Shown one piece after another: positions 35,601 to 47,130 of a DNA stretch of 64,000 nt; position 1 is the stretch's first letter, and each line of letters starts with the position of its first letter. The stretch lies in contig CM037787.1 of assembly GCA_021229015.1 (NCBI GenBank), positions 40,198,118-40,262,117 on the forward strand, given 5' to 3'. Position numbers and translations under genes: made by a program. The stretch comes from Solen grandis. Its lineage: Eukaryota; Mollusca; Bivalvia; Adapedonta; Solenidae. The notes beneath the pieces are model-generated. The model saw only the letters and a list, made by a program, of their open reading frames with translations, was not told the origin of the DNA and searched no databases.

Positions 35601-36659
35601 TACAGTTTAATACACAACATTTGTATACATGCAAATATTCATTCTAAATTACATTTTTGATTTTATATTAGACTACATAGATAATAGATTTCACACAATT
35701 GTATTGAATTAAATAATGACTAGGCAAGAGAGAGAGAGAGAATAAATTAATTAACCAATTTAACCAATAAAATGAATAAATAAATAAATAAATAAATAAA
35801 TAAATTACAACATTTTCAGAGAAATAAGGTTTCAAACAGATACATAAAAGTTTTACAATGTTTATCATACTATATATCTTCCATCCCGTCCCTTGACGAA
35901 ACGAAAACACACAAGGGAGATCAAACAAACAAAAATAAATAAGTAGCATCTACCATTCTTATGATATGATTACAGTGATTTGCATTCGGAATAGTGAATA
36001 CATTTCTTCCCAATTTAAGAATTCAGATTTTACTAAGTGCAAAGTAATGTTAGTGGAATTCGAGTAACAATCCAGTGACACTAGAACACGACACAGTCTT
36101 AAAATATTACCACAAGCAGACGCCCTATATTCAGCTAAATGCTGTAACTCAACAGAAGGTTTAATTCTTTCCTAAGCATATTTTAACGTAAACCCTTATC
36201 ATTTCAGAACATTATATGGAATAGTGTACAATATCTTAATTATATTATTTTATCAATATGTAATTTGACGATCATAACATATTAGATTAATTGGCGCCCA
36301 ATAATGACATTTGTCACCCGATATTTACACAATACATGAGTTCCCCGTGTTTCTTGTGTAGTGTCTTTTTCCACAAGATTTCCTCTTATTCATCTTACAC
36401 ATATTTTTGTTGTGTGTAATACTTAAAAAAAGATTGAAAATGCTTAAAGTATAAGAAACAACGGAATTTACCCAAAATTCCTCGTGCCCTTTCAGTGAGA
36501 TATTTCGGAATAACCGTTAAATTGTGAGAACTCTTTGTCATTTGTATATTTGCAGTATATTGATATCGTTTTGTTTATTTTGTAAATATTTTGACAATAA
36601 AATATGTTTAAACATAGCCTGATTAATCAGATCGTGAGTATCGAGGTAATCTAACGATA
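35601..36659. other. Intergenic, no gene recognised
   Basis: AG run (35729-35740) and an AATAAA-type tetranucleotide run (35771-35805). No exon recognised. Confidence 0.5.
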
Positions 36660-36669
36660 TGATTTGTCA

Positions 36670-36870
36670 GCTAACTCGTGGCCACGAGATAGCTTAGTCG
36701 TGGACACGAGTTAGCTAGCCAATCAAATCGTTTGATTATCTTGTGGCCACGATATAGGAAACTTTTTTCCCCCATTTTTTCTTAGTTATTAATTCGTGCC
36801 GCGAATTAGCGAGAACTGTTTTTTTGTTTTTTTTTTTTTTTTTCAGTTACTAATTCGTGGCCACGAGTTA
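36670..36870. repeat. Cluster of CGTGGCCACG-type palindromes
   Basis: At least five palindromic or near-palindromic cores: CTCGTGGCCACGAG (36677), GTCGTGGACACGAG (36699), TTGTGGCCACGA (36738), AATTCGTGCCGCGAATT (36782) and ATTCGTGGCCACGAGTTA (36849), separated by T-rich spacers. A C-run follows at 36938-36951. Confidence 0.65.
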
Positions 36871-36951
36871 ACAAGATTTGTTTTTTCGTTTTTTTTTTAG
36901 TTTTCGTGCCGGATAATAACTAAGAAAAACACCATGCCCCCCCCCCCCCCA

Positions 36952-37906
36952 CCCCCGGTGCTTCCGTAGTTTCCGGCCTTTCTTTCTATGTAAAATGAGT
37001 AATGGTTATTTAATTTTCATTTATTTCTTTTTAACACACCGAGATGTCATATGTTATGACGCTTGTTGTTTGTCCGTCCGTTAGCAATACAATCCTTCTC
37101 TCGGTTATAAAGGGATTTAGATGAAACCTAATTGATATAGTCACAAAAAAGTATTTTGTTTTTATTTATCAAGTCAGATCGGAATCGAATCAATCAATAT
37201 TTAAGCAGTACTGATGCTCCAAGTGTGGAGATAAATCAAATGTTTGTAGAATTTAACAGAGTACAAAACTAGCACGAAGGAAAACCCTTCTGAATTTCAA
37301 ATTTTCTGTCTATAAAATGATATGCATTCAGTTCGGTTATCTGGGAAAAATCAAAGTGTAAAATTTCAATTGAAATATCTTTGCATAAGTATTTACTCAA
37401 ATTCAATTTAGACCGGAGAAGAACCACGAACACGACCGGTAGACACTGTCCTGTTGCAAACAACTTGATGAGTTGGAGAAGACGTTATAGAGACATGAAG
37501 CCCCTTACGTCTGGTACGATGTCACACGACATTAACCGACGTTTGTCATAAAAAATCAGAAAAATATATGCAATGTAAAGTTTTCATTAATAGAATAATA
37601 AGTTGATATAGTCACCAGGAGATAACACAGATAACAAACATCTGCATCGAGTAGTTCGTAACAAATTATATATTAATTGAACTATAATATTTTCAAACTA
37701 AAATAGGGTAGGGTACTAGATTCAGAGCCAGAGGCAGTACTTATGTATTTTTGAAAACTAATATCTTTATCCGCTTTCTTAAGATGTAGTAGTAAATTAA
37801 TCTATATGGACGTAAATAAATAAAATGATAATTATAGAAATACTTGTAATAATATGCATATTTAGAGGCATGTGTGTGTTTATCCATTGATTCCTTTTTG
37901 TGGTTG

Positions 37907-37938
<32 letters not shown>

Positions 37939-38163
37939 CATCTGATCGCTGTTACCAGCAAGCGATATATCATATGGTTCTAGTTTAAAACTTTTCATTC
38001 TATTTTAGTTAAAATCAAATTAAACGCTACCCTCCTGATCAGTATTCAAAATGAAAAATATGTAACTACATTTTTATACTTATGTATTTATATTAACGTA
38101 TTGTTATATCTTTTTTTCTGTGGTTTAAATATAGAAATGTTCTGTTCTTATTTACATGACTTG
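36952..38163. other. Intergenic, no gene recognised
   Basis: Contains a possible old repeat piece (37037-37145, 'CACCGAGATGTCATATG...TTGTCCGTCCGTTAGC') and an AG run (37911-37936). Confidence 0.5.
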
Positions 38164-38311
38164 CGTATACAAGTAGAAGATTGACTGTTCCATTATGATC
38201 ATGTCCTGTTACTTGGGATAATTAATACTGTTTACTACGTATACAAGTAGAAGATTGACTGTTCCATTATGATCATGTCCTGTTACTTGGGATAATTAAT
38301 ATGTTTACTAC
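38164..38311. repeat. 74-bp direct tandem duplication
   Basis: The segment beginning CGTATACAAGTAGAAGATTG at 38164 is repeated at 38238 almost without change (one base missing near the end of copy 2). A recent local duplication or an assembly artefact. Confidence 0.85.
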
Positions 38312-38960
38312 TTAAGATTTAACCTCAGACAATTGCCAGGTAGAGTTAAAAACGTCATTATGCATCTATGAAAAATGGTTCATCTTAAGTAAATCTAAAC
38401 ATACGTTGTTTAAGCACATAATATTTTGACATACATTGAAATAATGATTAGAACGAAAAATGAATTTTATCGTGTCCTTCTTCGTGTAAAACATATTGTT
38501 AGCAATGACATGGCTGAGATAGCTGTATATACATGTATTAAAATATTATAACATGCAGAAAACGTGTTTCCTATCAAAAATGAATGCTAGTGGGAAATAT
38601 GGACAAATAAGCAATGACAGCAGATATAAGGGGGATTTTGTATGTATGTATGTATATATGTAACGAATTTCTGCATGACGCTGAATTCGTTGAAGCCTCG
38701 GTAATACATATTCATATCTTCAATGATAAAAATATATATGTCTTGTTGTTTCGTGCGTAACCTTTTATTCTCCCAATTACATATTAATTTCAATAATCTC
38801 TCATCCGGGGTGGGGTGGGGGTGGGGGGTGATTGTAACAACGTTTCTTTTAGTCAAACTATGGTCATTTTACCATGATAGCATAATCTTTAGTTTTAACA
38901 ATTTATATCATCTTTTCATATTACGGACTAAAATATTGAACTGAATTGAAAAAAAAAATC
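38312..38960. other. Intergenic, no gene recognised
   Basis: GTAT repeats (38640-38658) and a G-run region (38809-38829). No exon seen. Confidence 0.45.
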
Positions 38961-39110
38961 ATTTGACAGCTTTGCTACCTTAGGGTTAATTTGCGAAACA
39001 CAGGTTTACAGTTATGTCTTACCTTACATCACTTCCGGCGCAAAACCAGACGTCTAGCTGTATATAAGGATCTGGAGTTCAGATCTAGTCATACATCACT
39101 CAACAAACAG
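38961..39110 (+). promoter_or_regulatory. SGR9 promoter and exon 1 (diverged)
   Basis: Keeps ATTTGACAGCT, CTACCTTAGGGT, GACGTCTAGCTG and TATATAAG (39061-39068). The bZIP-like site is changed to TTACATCA (39024-39031), and a stretch of extra sequence is inserted between CTTAGGGT and CTTACATCA. Exon 1 ends at 39110 with ACTCAACAAACAG/GTGAGTT, 3 bp longer than in the other copies. Confidence 0.7.
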
Positions 39111-40091
39111 GTGAGTTCTAGTTGTTTCTCAAAATGAGAAAAAAAAAATACTTGGGACATTTAATTTATCGGTTTAGTTTAATACAGATTTGATTTACGA
39201 AATATTATTGCATTTTTTGAAATGTGCGTATTGTGTCATACATACTTTATTTATTAAAACGATTTTTTTTCAAATGGCATGTCATTAAACAAACTTAAAT
39301 ATAGATAAGAAAAAAACTTACCGACCAGAGATATAAGTAATTATATATTCAATATTTCAATGTGTTACTCAATAATTGTTGCCAGCCTCAATACAGTCAG
39401 TATATGCCGTGTTATAAATATATATAAATTATATATTTCTATAATTATTAAATGCACTCATTTCATAAAAAAAAATTTTTATTTCATTCAAACTAATTTA
39501 ACTTAAAAAAAAGAATTGGATATCATTCACGAAATTTTATAACTTTTGAATGAAATTACCATGTAAAGAAAAGTGATTGACTTCAATGAAACACTTTATT
39601 TGCATTTCTTTGGCGTATTCATTGAAACCGAAAAGCTTCCATGGATTTCTCAGAAACTAAAACAACCACAGCTGGAACATTGCGTTATGTTTTAAATAGA
39701 ATCGGTAAACGAAACTATTCAACTACAGTTGACTGAAAAATAATCAAAGCTTTCGGTCGTATAATTCTTTCTAACTTCGGTGATAAATAACCGTCCATGT
39801 TATATCCTTTATGTAAATATTACTAGTATTGGAATTTGGTGAAAGATTTGTATTAAAAAAATCGACGTGTAAGATCTGCACACTTTGTTGAAACATAATG
39901 TTGGCAATGTAACATTGTTCATTATTTCATGAAATAATTTATTATCCTAGTATTGCGAGATTTATTTCAAATATTAATACCAATGGATATTTTCAAATGA
40001 TTTTTTGCGTATAAATTGAAGTGTCTTAAGCTTTGTGGTGTTTTGAGCATCACTTTTAACGTTTGTCTGTCCGTGTTTCAGACTCAACACC

Positions 40092-41725
40092 ATGAAGATC
40101 GCCGCCGCCATCACTGTCGCCCTCTGTGCCGTGCTCGGTCTCGCTCTCGCCGACGAGTTATGGGGAAATGACAACAACTTTAACAACTACAACAATGGCT
40201 TCGGTGGATCCGCTGGGTTTCGGACAATCATTCGGATCTGGTTTTGGAAAGTCATTCGGTTCATCTTACGGATCCGGTTTAGGAGGACAGTCCGTTGGAT
40301 CCGGATTATCCGGCTACGGATACGGACAGGGAGTCCAGTACGTTCCCTTGCCAGCTGGCGGAGCCGGGGCCAGTACCGGCGGTGGTCTGGGTGGAATCTG
40401 TAAGTTGAACTCTTTACTTCCGTTATTTTACAGCCCTTTTAAAGATATTACTGGTTTAATTAAAGCATCGTTTTAAATCGCTATCTTCTTTTTGTTTTCC
40501 TTTGCAACAATCTTCAGCTTTTGACCTCATATCTTTTCAATTAAGTGTCACCAGGGTATCTTTATATTCAATATTACGAGACCCTGGTGTTACCATTTTT
40601 AATTTCAATTTTATCTATACATATCTACCTCAATGAGCTTTTAATACTAAATTAAACATAGTTCACTGATTTAGAAACTCAGCATAATCTCTAAGTTGTA
40701 TCTTCAATGATTTAAAAGAGTTCAAATCAACAAGGAATGTGTATATATTTCCAGTCCCCCTCATCATGCTCCTCGTCCTCCTCCCTCTCCTCCTTAACGG
40801 ATTCGGCAACACCAGCACCCCGGACCAGGTCATCCTAGTCAACTCTACCCTCAGTAAGTGATCACGTGTGTACATGCGTGTTTGTTTTAATCGCGTATTC
40901 AGTACTCATGTAATTTCATCTGTATATACTTTTCATTGGATATAAATCACGTAAATAGAAAGAAAGTTTCTTGGACCTCGTTATGTACAACAGTAAAACC
41001 TTTTCTTATACTGTAATGTTCATAAAACATAAAAATAACATAAAAAAGACAATTTAATCATTGATAAAGAAATGTACGTCTTATTATAATGGTGTGTTGG
41101 TGTGAGTTGTACGCTTACCGGAGCCTTGTAATTTAATTGAACCTGAAATAACGCACCGATTGCATTTTCTTGCATTTTTTATTCTGCAGAATGCGTATAG
41201 TTAACTGTTTGTAAAATCACCATGAAATGATCATGTTGGATATATTTCATTATCTAGTTTTCCTGTCGGAACTGTTTAATATGCTGCAGTTACATACAAC
41301 ACCAATAAATAAATAAATAAATAAATAAAAATCTAAAAAAAATTGAAAAGAAAAAAAAGTATCTATAGTTCAGTTTTAAAATATGAATATAACGCAAGCG
41401 AGGAGGAAAGTTTTGTATTTGAGGAAAAAAAAACTATAGTAATCTGCTATTTGTCCCACTCTAGGCACGTTAGCGAGAGCGGCATATCGTTGGAGTATCA
41501 TGCATCAAAGCTAACTTATATTGGCAAAATACGAAAATATGAAATAAAAGTTTTGAATTTGGAAAGAAAAAGAGCTATTCCATTGGCCAAAAAAGTAAAA
41601 TTTGAGGTTTGTAAACTGGACCTCGATTTAAAAAAATGTATATGCGAACAATGAACATTTAACGTGATTTTGTTTATGTTTTCAATATATCTCATTGTTT
41701 ATTTTCTTTTCTTTCAGCTGGTTAG
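40092..41725 (+). pseudogene. SGR9: secreted Gly-rich gene with 1-bp frameshift
   Basis: Exons at 40092-40399, 40755-40853 and 41718-41725. All splice sites, the signal peptide and exon 3 are intact. Exon 2 is 308 bp instead of 307: GCTGGGTTTCGG near 40213-40222 has one T more than GCTGGGTTCGG in SGR2. The shift sends the Gly-rich region into an Arg/Ile-rich frame, while the expected repeat sequence continues in the next frame to the correct splice donor. Intron 1 (971 bp) and introns 2 and 3 do not align with other copies. A single-base assembly error is a real alternative, since everything else is conserved. Confidence 0.65.
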
Positions 41726-41809
41726 TTTTCTAGTGTGACGCCTGCATAACTTCTTCAACAGGAGAAAGACAGTCCTGTGATTATTTGTATGTAATTGTTC
41801 ATGTTATTT

Positions 41810-41815
41810 AATAAA
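41810..41815 (+). terminator. SGR9 poly(A) signal AATAAA
   Basis: AATAAA about 85 bp past the stop, with a second one close by. Confidence 0.65.
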
Positions 41816-42335
41816 CAAATAAAAACCCAAAACAATATTGACTTTATGTTGTTATACAAACATTAACCTGTTGTAGCCAATGTCTCATACATGTGTTATA
41901 TCAATATGTGCTCTTTGCAAAGACATTTTATACCCTAAAATAAAAGTAAGAGAGAGCGTGAGAAGGAAGAATAGAGAAAAAAAAGAAGAAAGAAAGAAAA
42001 ACGTGCTGTGTGCAGTAGGATTCAATACTCATATTTATATAATGTTATTATATATATAATAGAAATCGGATTTGAATTTGAATAAATTATCTATAATAAA
42101 AAAATTGATATATTCTTATAATTTCATAATACAGTAAAACTTCGCTTTAAGACCATCTCAGAATTAAGACGACCTCGCTTTCAAGACAATTTATTTTTGG
42201 AACCAAATATTTCAAAGTCATGTTCTGATTATATTGGTTAAATTCACAATTAACACCATCTCGCTGGTGGTCTTAATCGCGAGTTGTACACCTTTAGACA
42301 TGAAACATATACATGTATCACGTTTGCAAAGCTGG

Positions 42336-42375
<40 letters not shown>

Positions 42376-42465
42376 TTATGCAAATTTTTATTATTTTTAA
42401 ATAGATTATTTCCTACATGATCCCTCCAGAAAAAGTCGGTACCTCAGTTGTACCCCATGCACAAA
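41816..42465. other. Intergenic with purine/pyrimidine runs and an old repeat piece
   Basis: Purine-rich run (41948-42000), CT run (42341-42372) and a piece at 42134-42285 ('TAAAACTTCGCTTTAAGACC ... CTCGCTGGTGGTCTTAAT') that looks like the end of an old DNA transposon. Confidence 0.5.
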
Positions 42466-43218
42466 CCAGTATCGTGGTGCTCATGGAGTATCGTGGAGCT
42501 CGTGCACACACACACACACAAAAATACTACTACTTTTTACAATAATATCTACAAGGTTTATTTCCGCCCGATTGGTCCGGAACATCACTGAAATTTAATC
42601 AACAACTCGAGGAACGTCCAAATAAATATCATTTTCTTAAAAAATAATGTATTTATAATAAACATGCGAAATCCTAAGTAGCTGGTTCAATATTGAATGA
42701 ATATTTATATAAAATCTGAAAAACATGCACGGGACATCACTGAGGCGACAAGTAAAATTGCAAATTATCAGTAGATATTTTGAGCTGTATAAGAGGCAGA
42801 AATTGAAAAACAGCGCCCAATCAAAGATACGTTCAATTCATTATTTTATATCTGCAAGAAACCTGTTGATTTTATCGTAGGGACAAATTCCAAGCTAATA
42901 TCGTATGTCTGTTTCTCATTTTTTCCAATCAGTTCGCCATGTTGTTTCCGATTTTCGCACTGAAGTGAAATCGAAGCTTTACCATAGAAGAACGGGATGT
43001 CCATGTAAGAAAAGTTCTGGTTTTTAAGGGCAAAATGTGTTTGCTATTCAATACTTTGTTATTTAACATTGTCATCGCATTTTCATTAAATTATACACAA
43101 ATATCGATGAGTTTGACGGAACACAAAAGTCACCTCAGTGATGTTCCGGACCAATCGGGCGGAAATAAATCTTGTAGAATGAATGTTTACTAGATATTGT
43201 TGTAAAAAGTAGTAGTAG

Positions 43219-43252
<34 letters not shown>

Positions 43253-43280
43253 ACGAGCTCCACGACACTGGTACCTGTGG
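42466..43280. mobile_element. TIR/foldback element with (CA)n in the arms
   Basis: Left arm (42466-42592) and right arm (43134-43280) are inverted copies. The shared order is TCGTGGAGCTCGTGCAC, a CA/GT run, ACTACTACTTTTTACAA, TTTCCGCCCGATTGGTCCGG and AACATCACTGA. The internal 540 bp have no long frame. The left arm has about 20 bp extra near CTCATGGAGTATCG. Non-autonomous. Confidence 0.7.
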
Positions 43281-43349
43281 TTGAATCAGACAGATAGATG
43301 AGTGCCAAGGGAGTTTGTATCTGTCTCATTGATGCTATATCACTTTCGG

Positions 43350-43590
43350 GACCTCCGTGGCCGAGAGGGTTAAGTCGCTGACTTTAACACTAACTCAGCC
43401 CCTGACCGCGTGTGTTCGAATCCTGGCAGGGTCATTCGGATTTTCATGTGAAAAAGCCTTCCTGCTGGCTTGCGGTAGGTCGTTGGTTATACCCGGATGC
43501 CTCCGTGCATTCGGGGTTTTCCTCCACCTGTAATTAGCTGGACGTCGCTATATGACTGAAATAATGTCGCATATAGTCAAGTCTATATCA
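43350..43590 (+). mobile_element. tRNA-Leu/Ser-like SINE
   Basis: Head GGGACCTCCGTGGCCGAGAG, box B GTTCGAATCC, body AGCCTTCCTGCTGGCTTGCG, tail GGACGTCGCTATATGACTGA, then 'TAGTCAAG'. Confidence 0.8.
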
Positions 43591-43917
43591 CTTTCGATCG
43601 CGTTTTGAACAGGGTTGCTTGCAACTCTGTTTTATGGCAGCACGCATTTCTCGATCACCGAATCCAGTCTGATCAATATTTTTATGTGTGTGGGTGTGTG
43701 TGAAAAAAAATACATTGATACGTTTATAAAAGAGTGAAAGTTTGTTGTTTTATATTAGTTTTCTTTTTTATTTAAATGCATACATACTTACAAACAGTAG
43801 GAATTAGAAAGAGAGGCAAAGCAGTTTATAACATTCAGTTTATCGGCATGAGTAGAATTTTGATCCTCGTTTATCAAATTTACGTTAATATACTAGTACA
43901 ATATAAATGCAACAGCT

Positions 43918-44050
43918 TTCGGTAGGTCGGTGGTTCTACCCGGGTACCTCTGTGTACTCGGGGTCTTCCTCCATCTGTAATTAGCTGAACGTCGCTATAT
44001 GATTGAAATACTATCGCATCGACGGTAAACTCCAATACAACAACAACATA
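43918..44050 (+). mobile_element. 5'-truncated SINE tail, same family
   Basis: Begins inside the body at CGGTAGGTCGGTGG and runs through the tail to a CAA repeat. The pattern of 5' truncation with the 3' end kept fits LINE-type retroposition. Confidence 0.75.
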
Positions 44051-45391
44051 AATGCAACAACCAAGTTCTCTCAGCGCTATCGGCGCTTTGATTTTACAAT
44101 GTGTGTACATAGGCCTGTTTGCTATACGGAAAACAAATTTTCCGGTAATTAAATACATAATTATACACACAAATGACTATATTTATGTTTCTAATGCAAA
44201 ATTAGGTCAAACTTCATGACTGTTGAATAAACTGCTTTAATAACCAATTAACAGGATCAACTCAGTGTACAATATATTCCCAACATTTCATGTCATTCAT
44301 ATATAAATCGCATATAAAATAATGACATTAATATGTAAATAAAAGCGGTCAAATGAACCTAGATACGGTAGTAAGAACATTACTTTACGTATTATAATGA
44401 ATCGGTATCACCTTCAAATAACACTGTTTGGTTTGCTAGCTAATTAATTTTTGGAGCAAATCAAGTGCTGTTTATTTACAAGTGAACTTTTATCTATTTT
44501 TTTTTATGAAACATCTGTTGTTTTGTTACAATTCAATCATTGCAACGGGGTCAGGCCCATATCCGCCATTGTTAGGGTATCTTAAATAAAAGGTGTTGTT
44601 TTTTTTTAAAAATGGATTTTAGTTAATTTTTTACTCCCTAATATGCGTTATTAATAGTAGGTACAGATAGGGCTATGTTGTCAGGAAGCAGAACGCTCTC
44701 TTCAATATTGTCAGAATGGGGAAGGTCAAACAACTATACAGAGGTCACACATTTTTGTTTGCTTTCTCCTTTTCTGCCTTTCCTTATCTCCCAAACAACA
44801 CTGTATTATAAGCCTTTATAGATTAACACCAAGAAGGTAAATGTATGATGGTTCACTCATAAAACCGACCCTCTTTACAATTATTCTTTTATGTATATAT
44901 TTTTGTTTTATATGCAATTCTACTTTTGAATACAATTTTAATTAAATCACTTTTTATACTTTTATATTAAGCTTATAAGATATTGATTTGTTTTTATATA
45001 TAGTTATATTTCATATACAAATATACTTTATAATACATTGTCATACGCAACTCAATTCTTTCTTTTTACATTATAAATCCCTATTTTTGACTACGGTTTC
45101 ACTCTGCAAGATCTTCACTGATACAAGACCTGATACAACACAGGAACCTCGAAGATTTTACTTTAAACTTTTTCATTTCTTTGTTCATCACCCTCTTTTT
45201 TTCTCACTGCTTTTCTCTCTCCCTCGGCGATTGAGTGTGAATTATGACGTGTATGCATGTGTCGCAATGAATTATTTTATCATCAACCGTTTGTTACAAT
45301 TATCTTTTAAACAGTGCCAAAATATGTCTTTACATAGCCAGCAAGTCATTTAATCAACAAACCAGCAAGAATACTAAATATATTTAATAAT
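44051..45391. other. Intergenic, no gene recognised
   Basis: AT-rich. A 366-bp open frame (44988-45353) is Phe/Leu/His-rich without recognisable motifs and is probably chance. Confidence 0.45.
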
Positions 45392-45397
45392 TTTATT
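45392..45397 (-). terminator. SGR10 poly(A) signal
   Basis: Minus-strand AATAAA about 90 bp past the SGR10 stop. Confidence 0.65.
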
Positions 45398-45485
45398 TTT
45401 GAAAACAAACAACAATAAAATAGCAACACGAAGGCATGCGGAGTGTTGTTGTCTGTACACGTGACACCGTCCGTCCAATGGACAT

Positions 45486-46673
45486 TTAACCAGCTGCAAC
45501 AGACAAATATGTACACGTGAACACAAGTATGTCAACAGAGGTTGTATTTACACGTAATTTTAAAGTTAACCATTGCATATTTTAAGATAAAGTAACCAAA
45601 TGAAGGCATGCAATTTATAATTTATTCATGCGTTCCCATCTTATAACATGATTATATTATATAATATGCTGTATCACATTATACAACATAGGATAGGAAT
45701 AACTTTTAAATTCACTAAAAATATTTCTTTTTTTTGTACCAATACATTCTTAAAGTATTTAATGCTCCAATGAAGGTAAGACAATACATAATTAATTCAT
45801 TATCAAGAAGGATGTACCGTGTAAAGATTGAGGTAAAATACCCCGAACAAATTAGGAGTCGTGGAAAATGTAAATATTTTCAGCCTTTACAAAAACATAT
45901 TAACCACTACTATAACAGTAAATTATTGCGGAAAAAGATATTTTATTGAAAAGTCTACTTACTGAGAGTAGAGTTGACGAGGATGACCTGGTCAGGGGTG
46001 CTGGTGTTGCCGAATCCGTTAAGGAGGAGAGGGAGGAGGACAAGGAGCATGATGAGAGGGACTGGAAATATATACACATTTTATGTTAATTTGTAAACGG
46101 AAAAAACAGCATAGAGGTTAAACTTAACTCGAGAATCCATCAAACCTTTCACTAAGTTTAACATATCATGAAGCATACTAGATAGAATTTATGTCACCAA
46201 ATAGTTCTTATATAAAGCTTTACACAATATCAAGTGATTATGAAAAATGTGGTATACACGTTTTACAGTTTCTTTAAAATGCTGATAACTGACTGATGAC
46301 AGTGAATATATTGTTTGAAGGAGAGATGGGATAATGAGTTCAACTTACAGATTCCACCCAGACCACCGCCGGTACCGGCCCCGGCTCCGCCAGCTGGCAA
46401 GGGAACGTACTGGACTCCCTGTCCGTATCCGTAGCCGGATAATCCGGATCCAACGGACTGTCCTCCGAAACTGGATCCGTAAGATGAACCGACGGACTGT
46501 CCGAAACCGGACCCGAAGGATGAACCGAATGATTGCCCGAACCCAGCGGATCCACCGAAGCCATTGTTGTTGTTGTAGTTGTTAAAGTTGTTGTCATTTC
46601 CCCAGAACTCGTCGGCGAGAGCGAGCCCGAGCACGGCACAGAGGGCGACAGTGATGGCGGCGGCGATCTTCAT
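45486..46673 (-). CDS. SGR10: secreted Gly-rich protein with own promoter type
   Basis: Complement of join(45486-45493, 45963-46061, 46349-46673), 143 aa. The last exon is found by its acceptor TTGCAG and the frame CT-GGT-TAA; its 3' UTR is unlike all other copies. The protein is nearly identical to SGR8 (signal peptide, DEFWGNDNN, four Asn, GQSFGSSFGSGFG / GQSVGSSYGSSFGG, GQGVQYVPLPAGG, PLIMLLVLLPLLLNGFG, NTS/NST tail). About the first 100 coding bases match SGR8 exactly, including synonymous sites. Introns do not align with any other copy. The promoter (47076) differs from the rest. Confidence 0.85.
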
Positions 46674-47022
46674 GGTGCTAAGTCTGAAACACGGACGGAC
46701 AAACGCCATATTTATGTTTATCTAGAATACCGTGGTAGTTTTGCTTTACTTTATACAGACATTGATAATGTAAAAAGATAAAAATATAAATTATATTTAA
46801 AGCTTAATAAAATCATTGTCTAAAAATATATTTCATTTCTAGACATTATTCTTGTTCTGTAAATTAATTCATCTATATGAAAAAAATATTAAGAATTTAA
46901 ATTTCATTTTATGAATGATATCAAAGCAAATGATATTCCAGTTTGATAATCTTTCTTTTTGAACAATTTCAAGCAACTTTTTTTATTCTAAACAGTTTTA
47001 ATATAGGTCTTTCAATACTTAC

Positions 47023-47130
47023 TTGGTTGACTTGACGTTCTTGAGCAGAAGTGACGATCACAACTGCCAGTCGAGTATTTATACCGTACCCGTTATACGG
47101 AAGTTCCGGAAGTGGTATAATATTTGCGCG
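47023..47130 (-). promoter_or_regulatory. SGR10 promoter and exon 1 (different type)
   Basis: Minus-strand TATA box TATAAATA, complement of 47076-47083. The leader includes CAAGTCAACCAA and ends at donor AA/GTAAGT (47023/47022). Upstream there are two ETS-like CTTCCG motifs in ACTTCCGGAACTTCCG (on the minus strand) but no TGACGTAA block. Confidence 0.55.

Noticed and set aside
41343..41654. 103-codon Lys/Glu-rich open frame in SGR9 intron 3
   Set aside because: Begins at TTG, is A-rich, has no homologous copy in other SGR introns and no motif. Kept as chance.
44988..45353. 121-codon Phe/Leu-rich open frame
   Set aside because: Composition follows T-rich DNA; no signal-peptide pattern or splice support.
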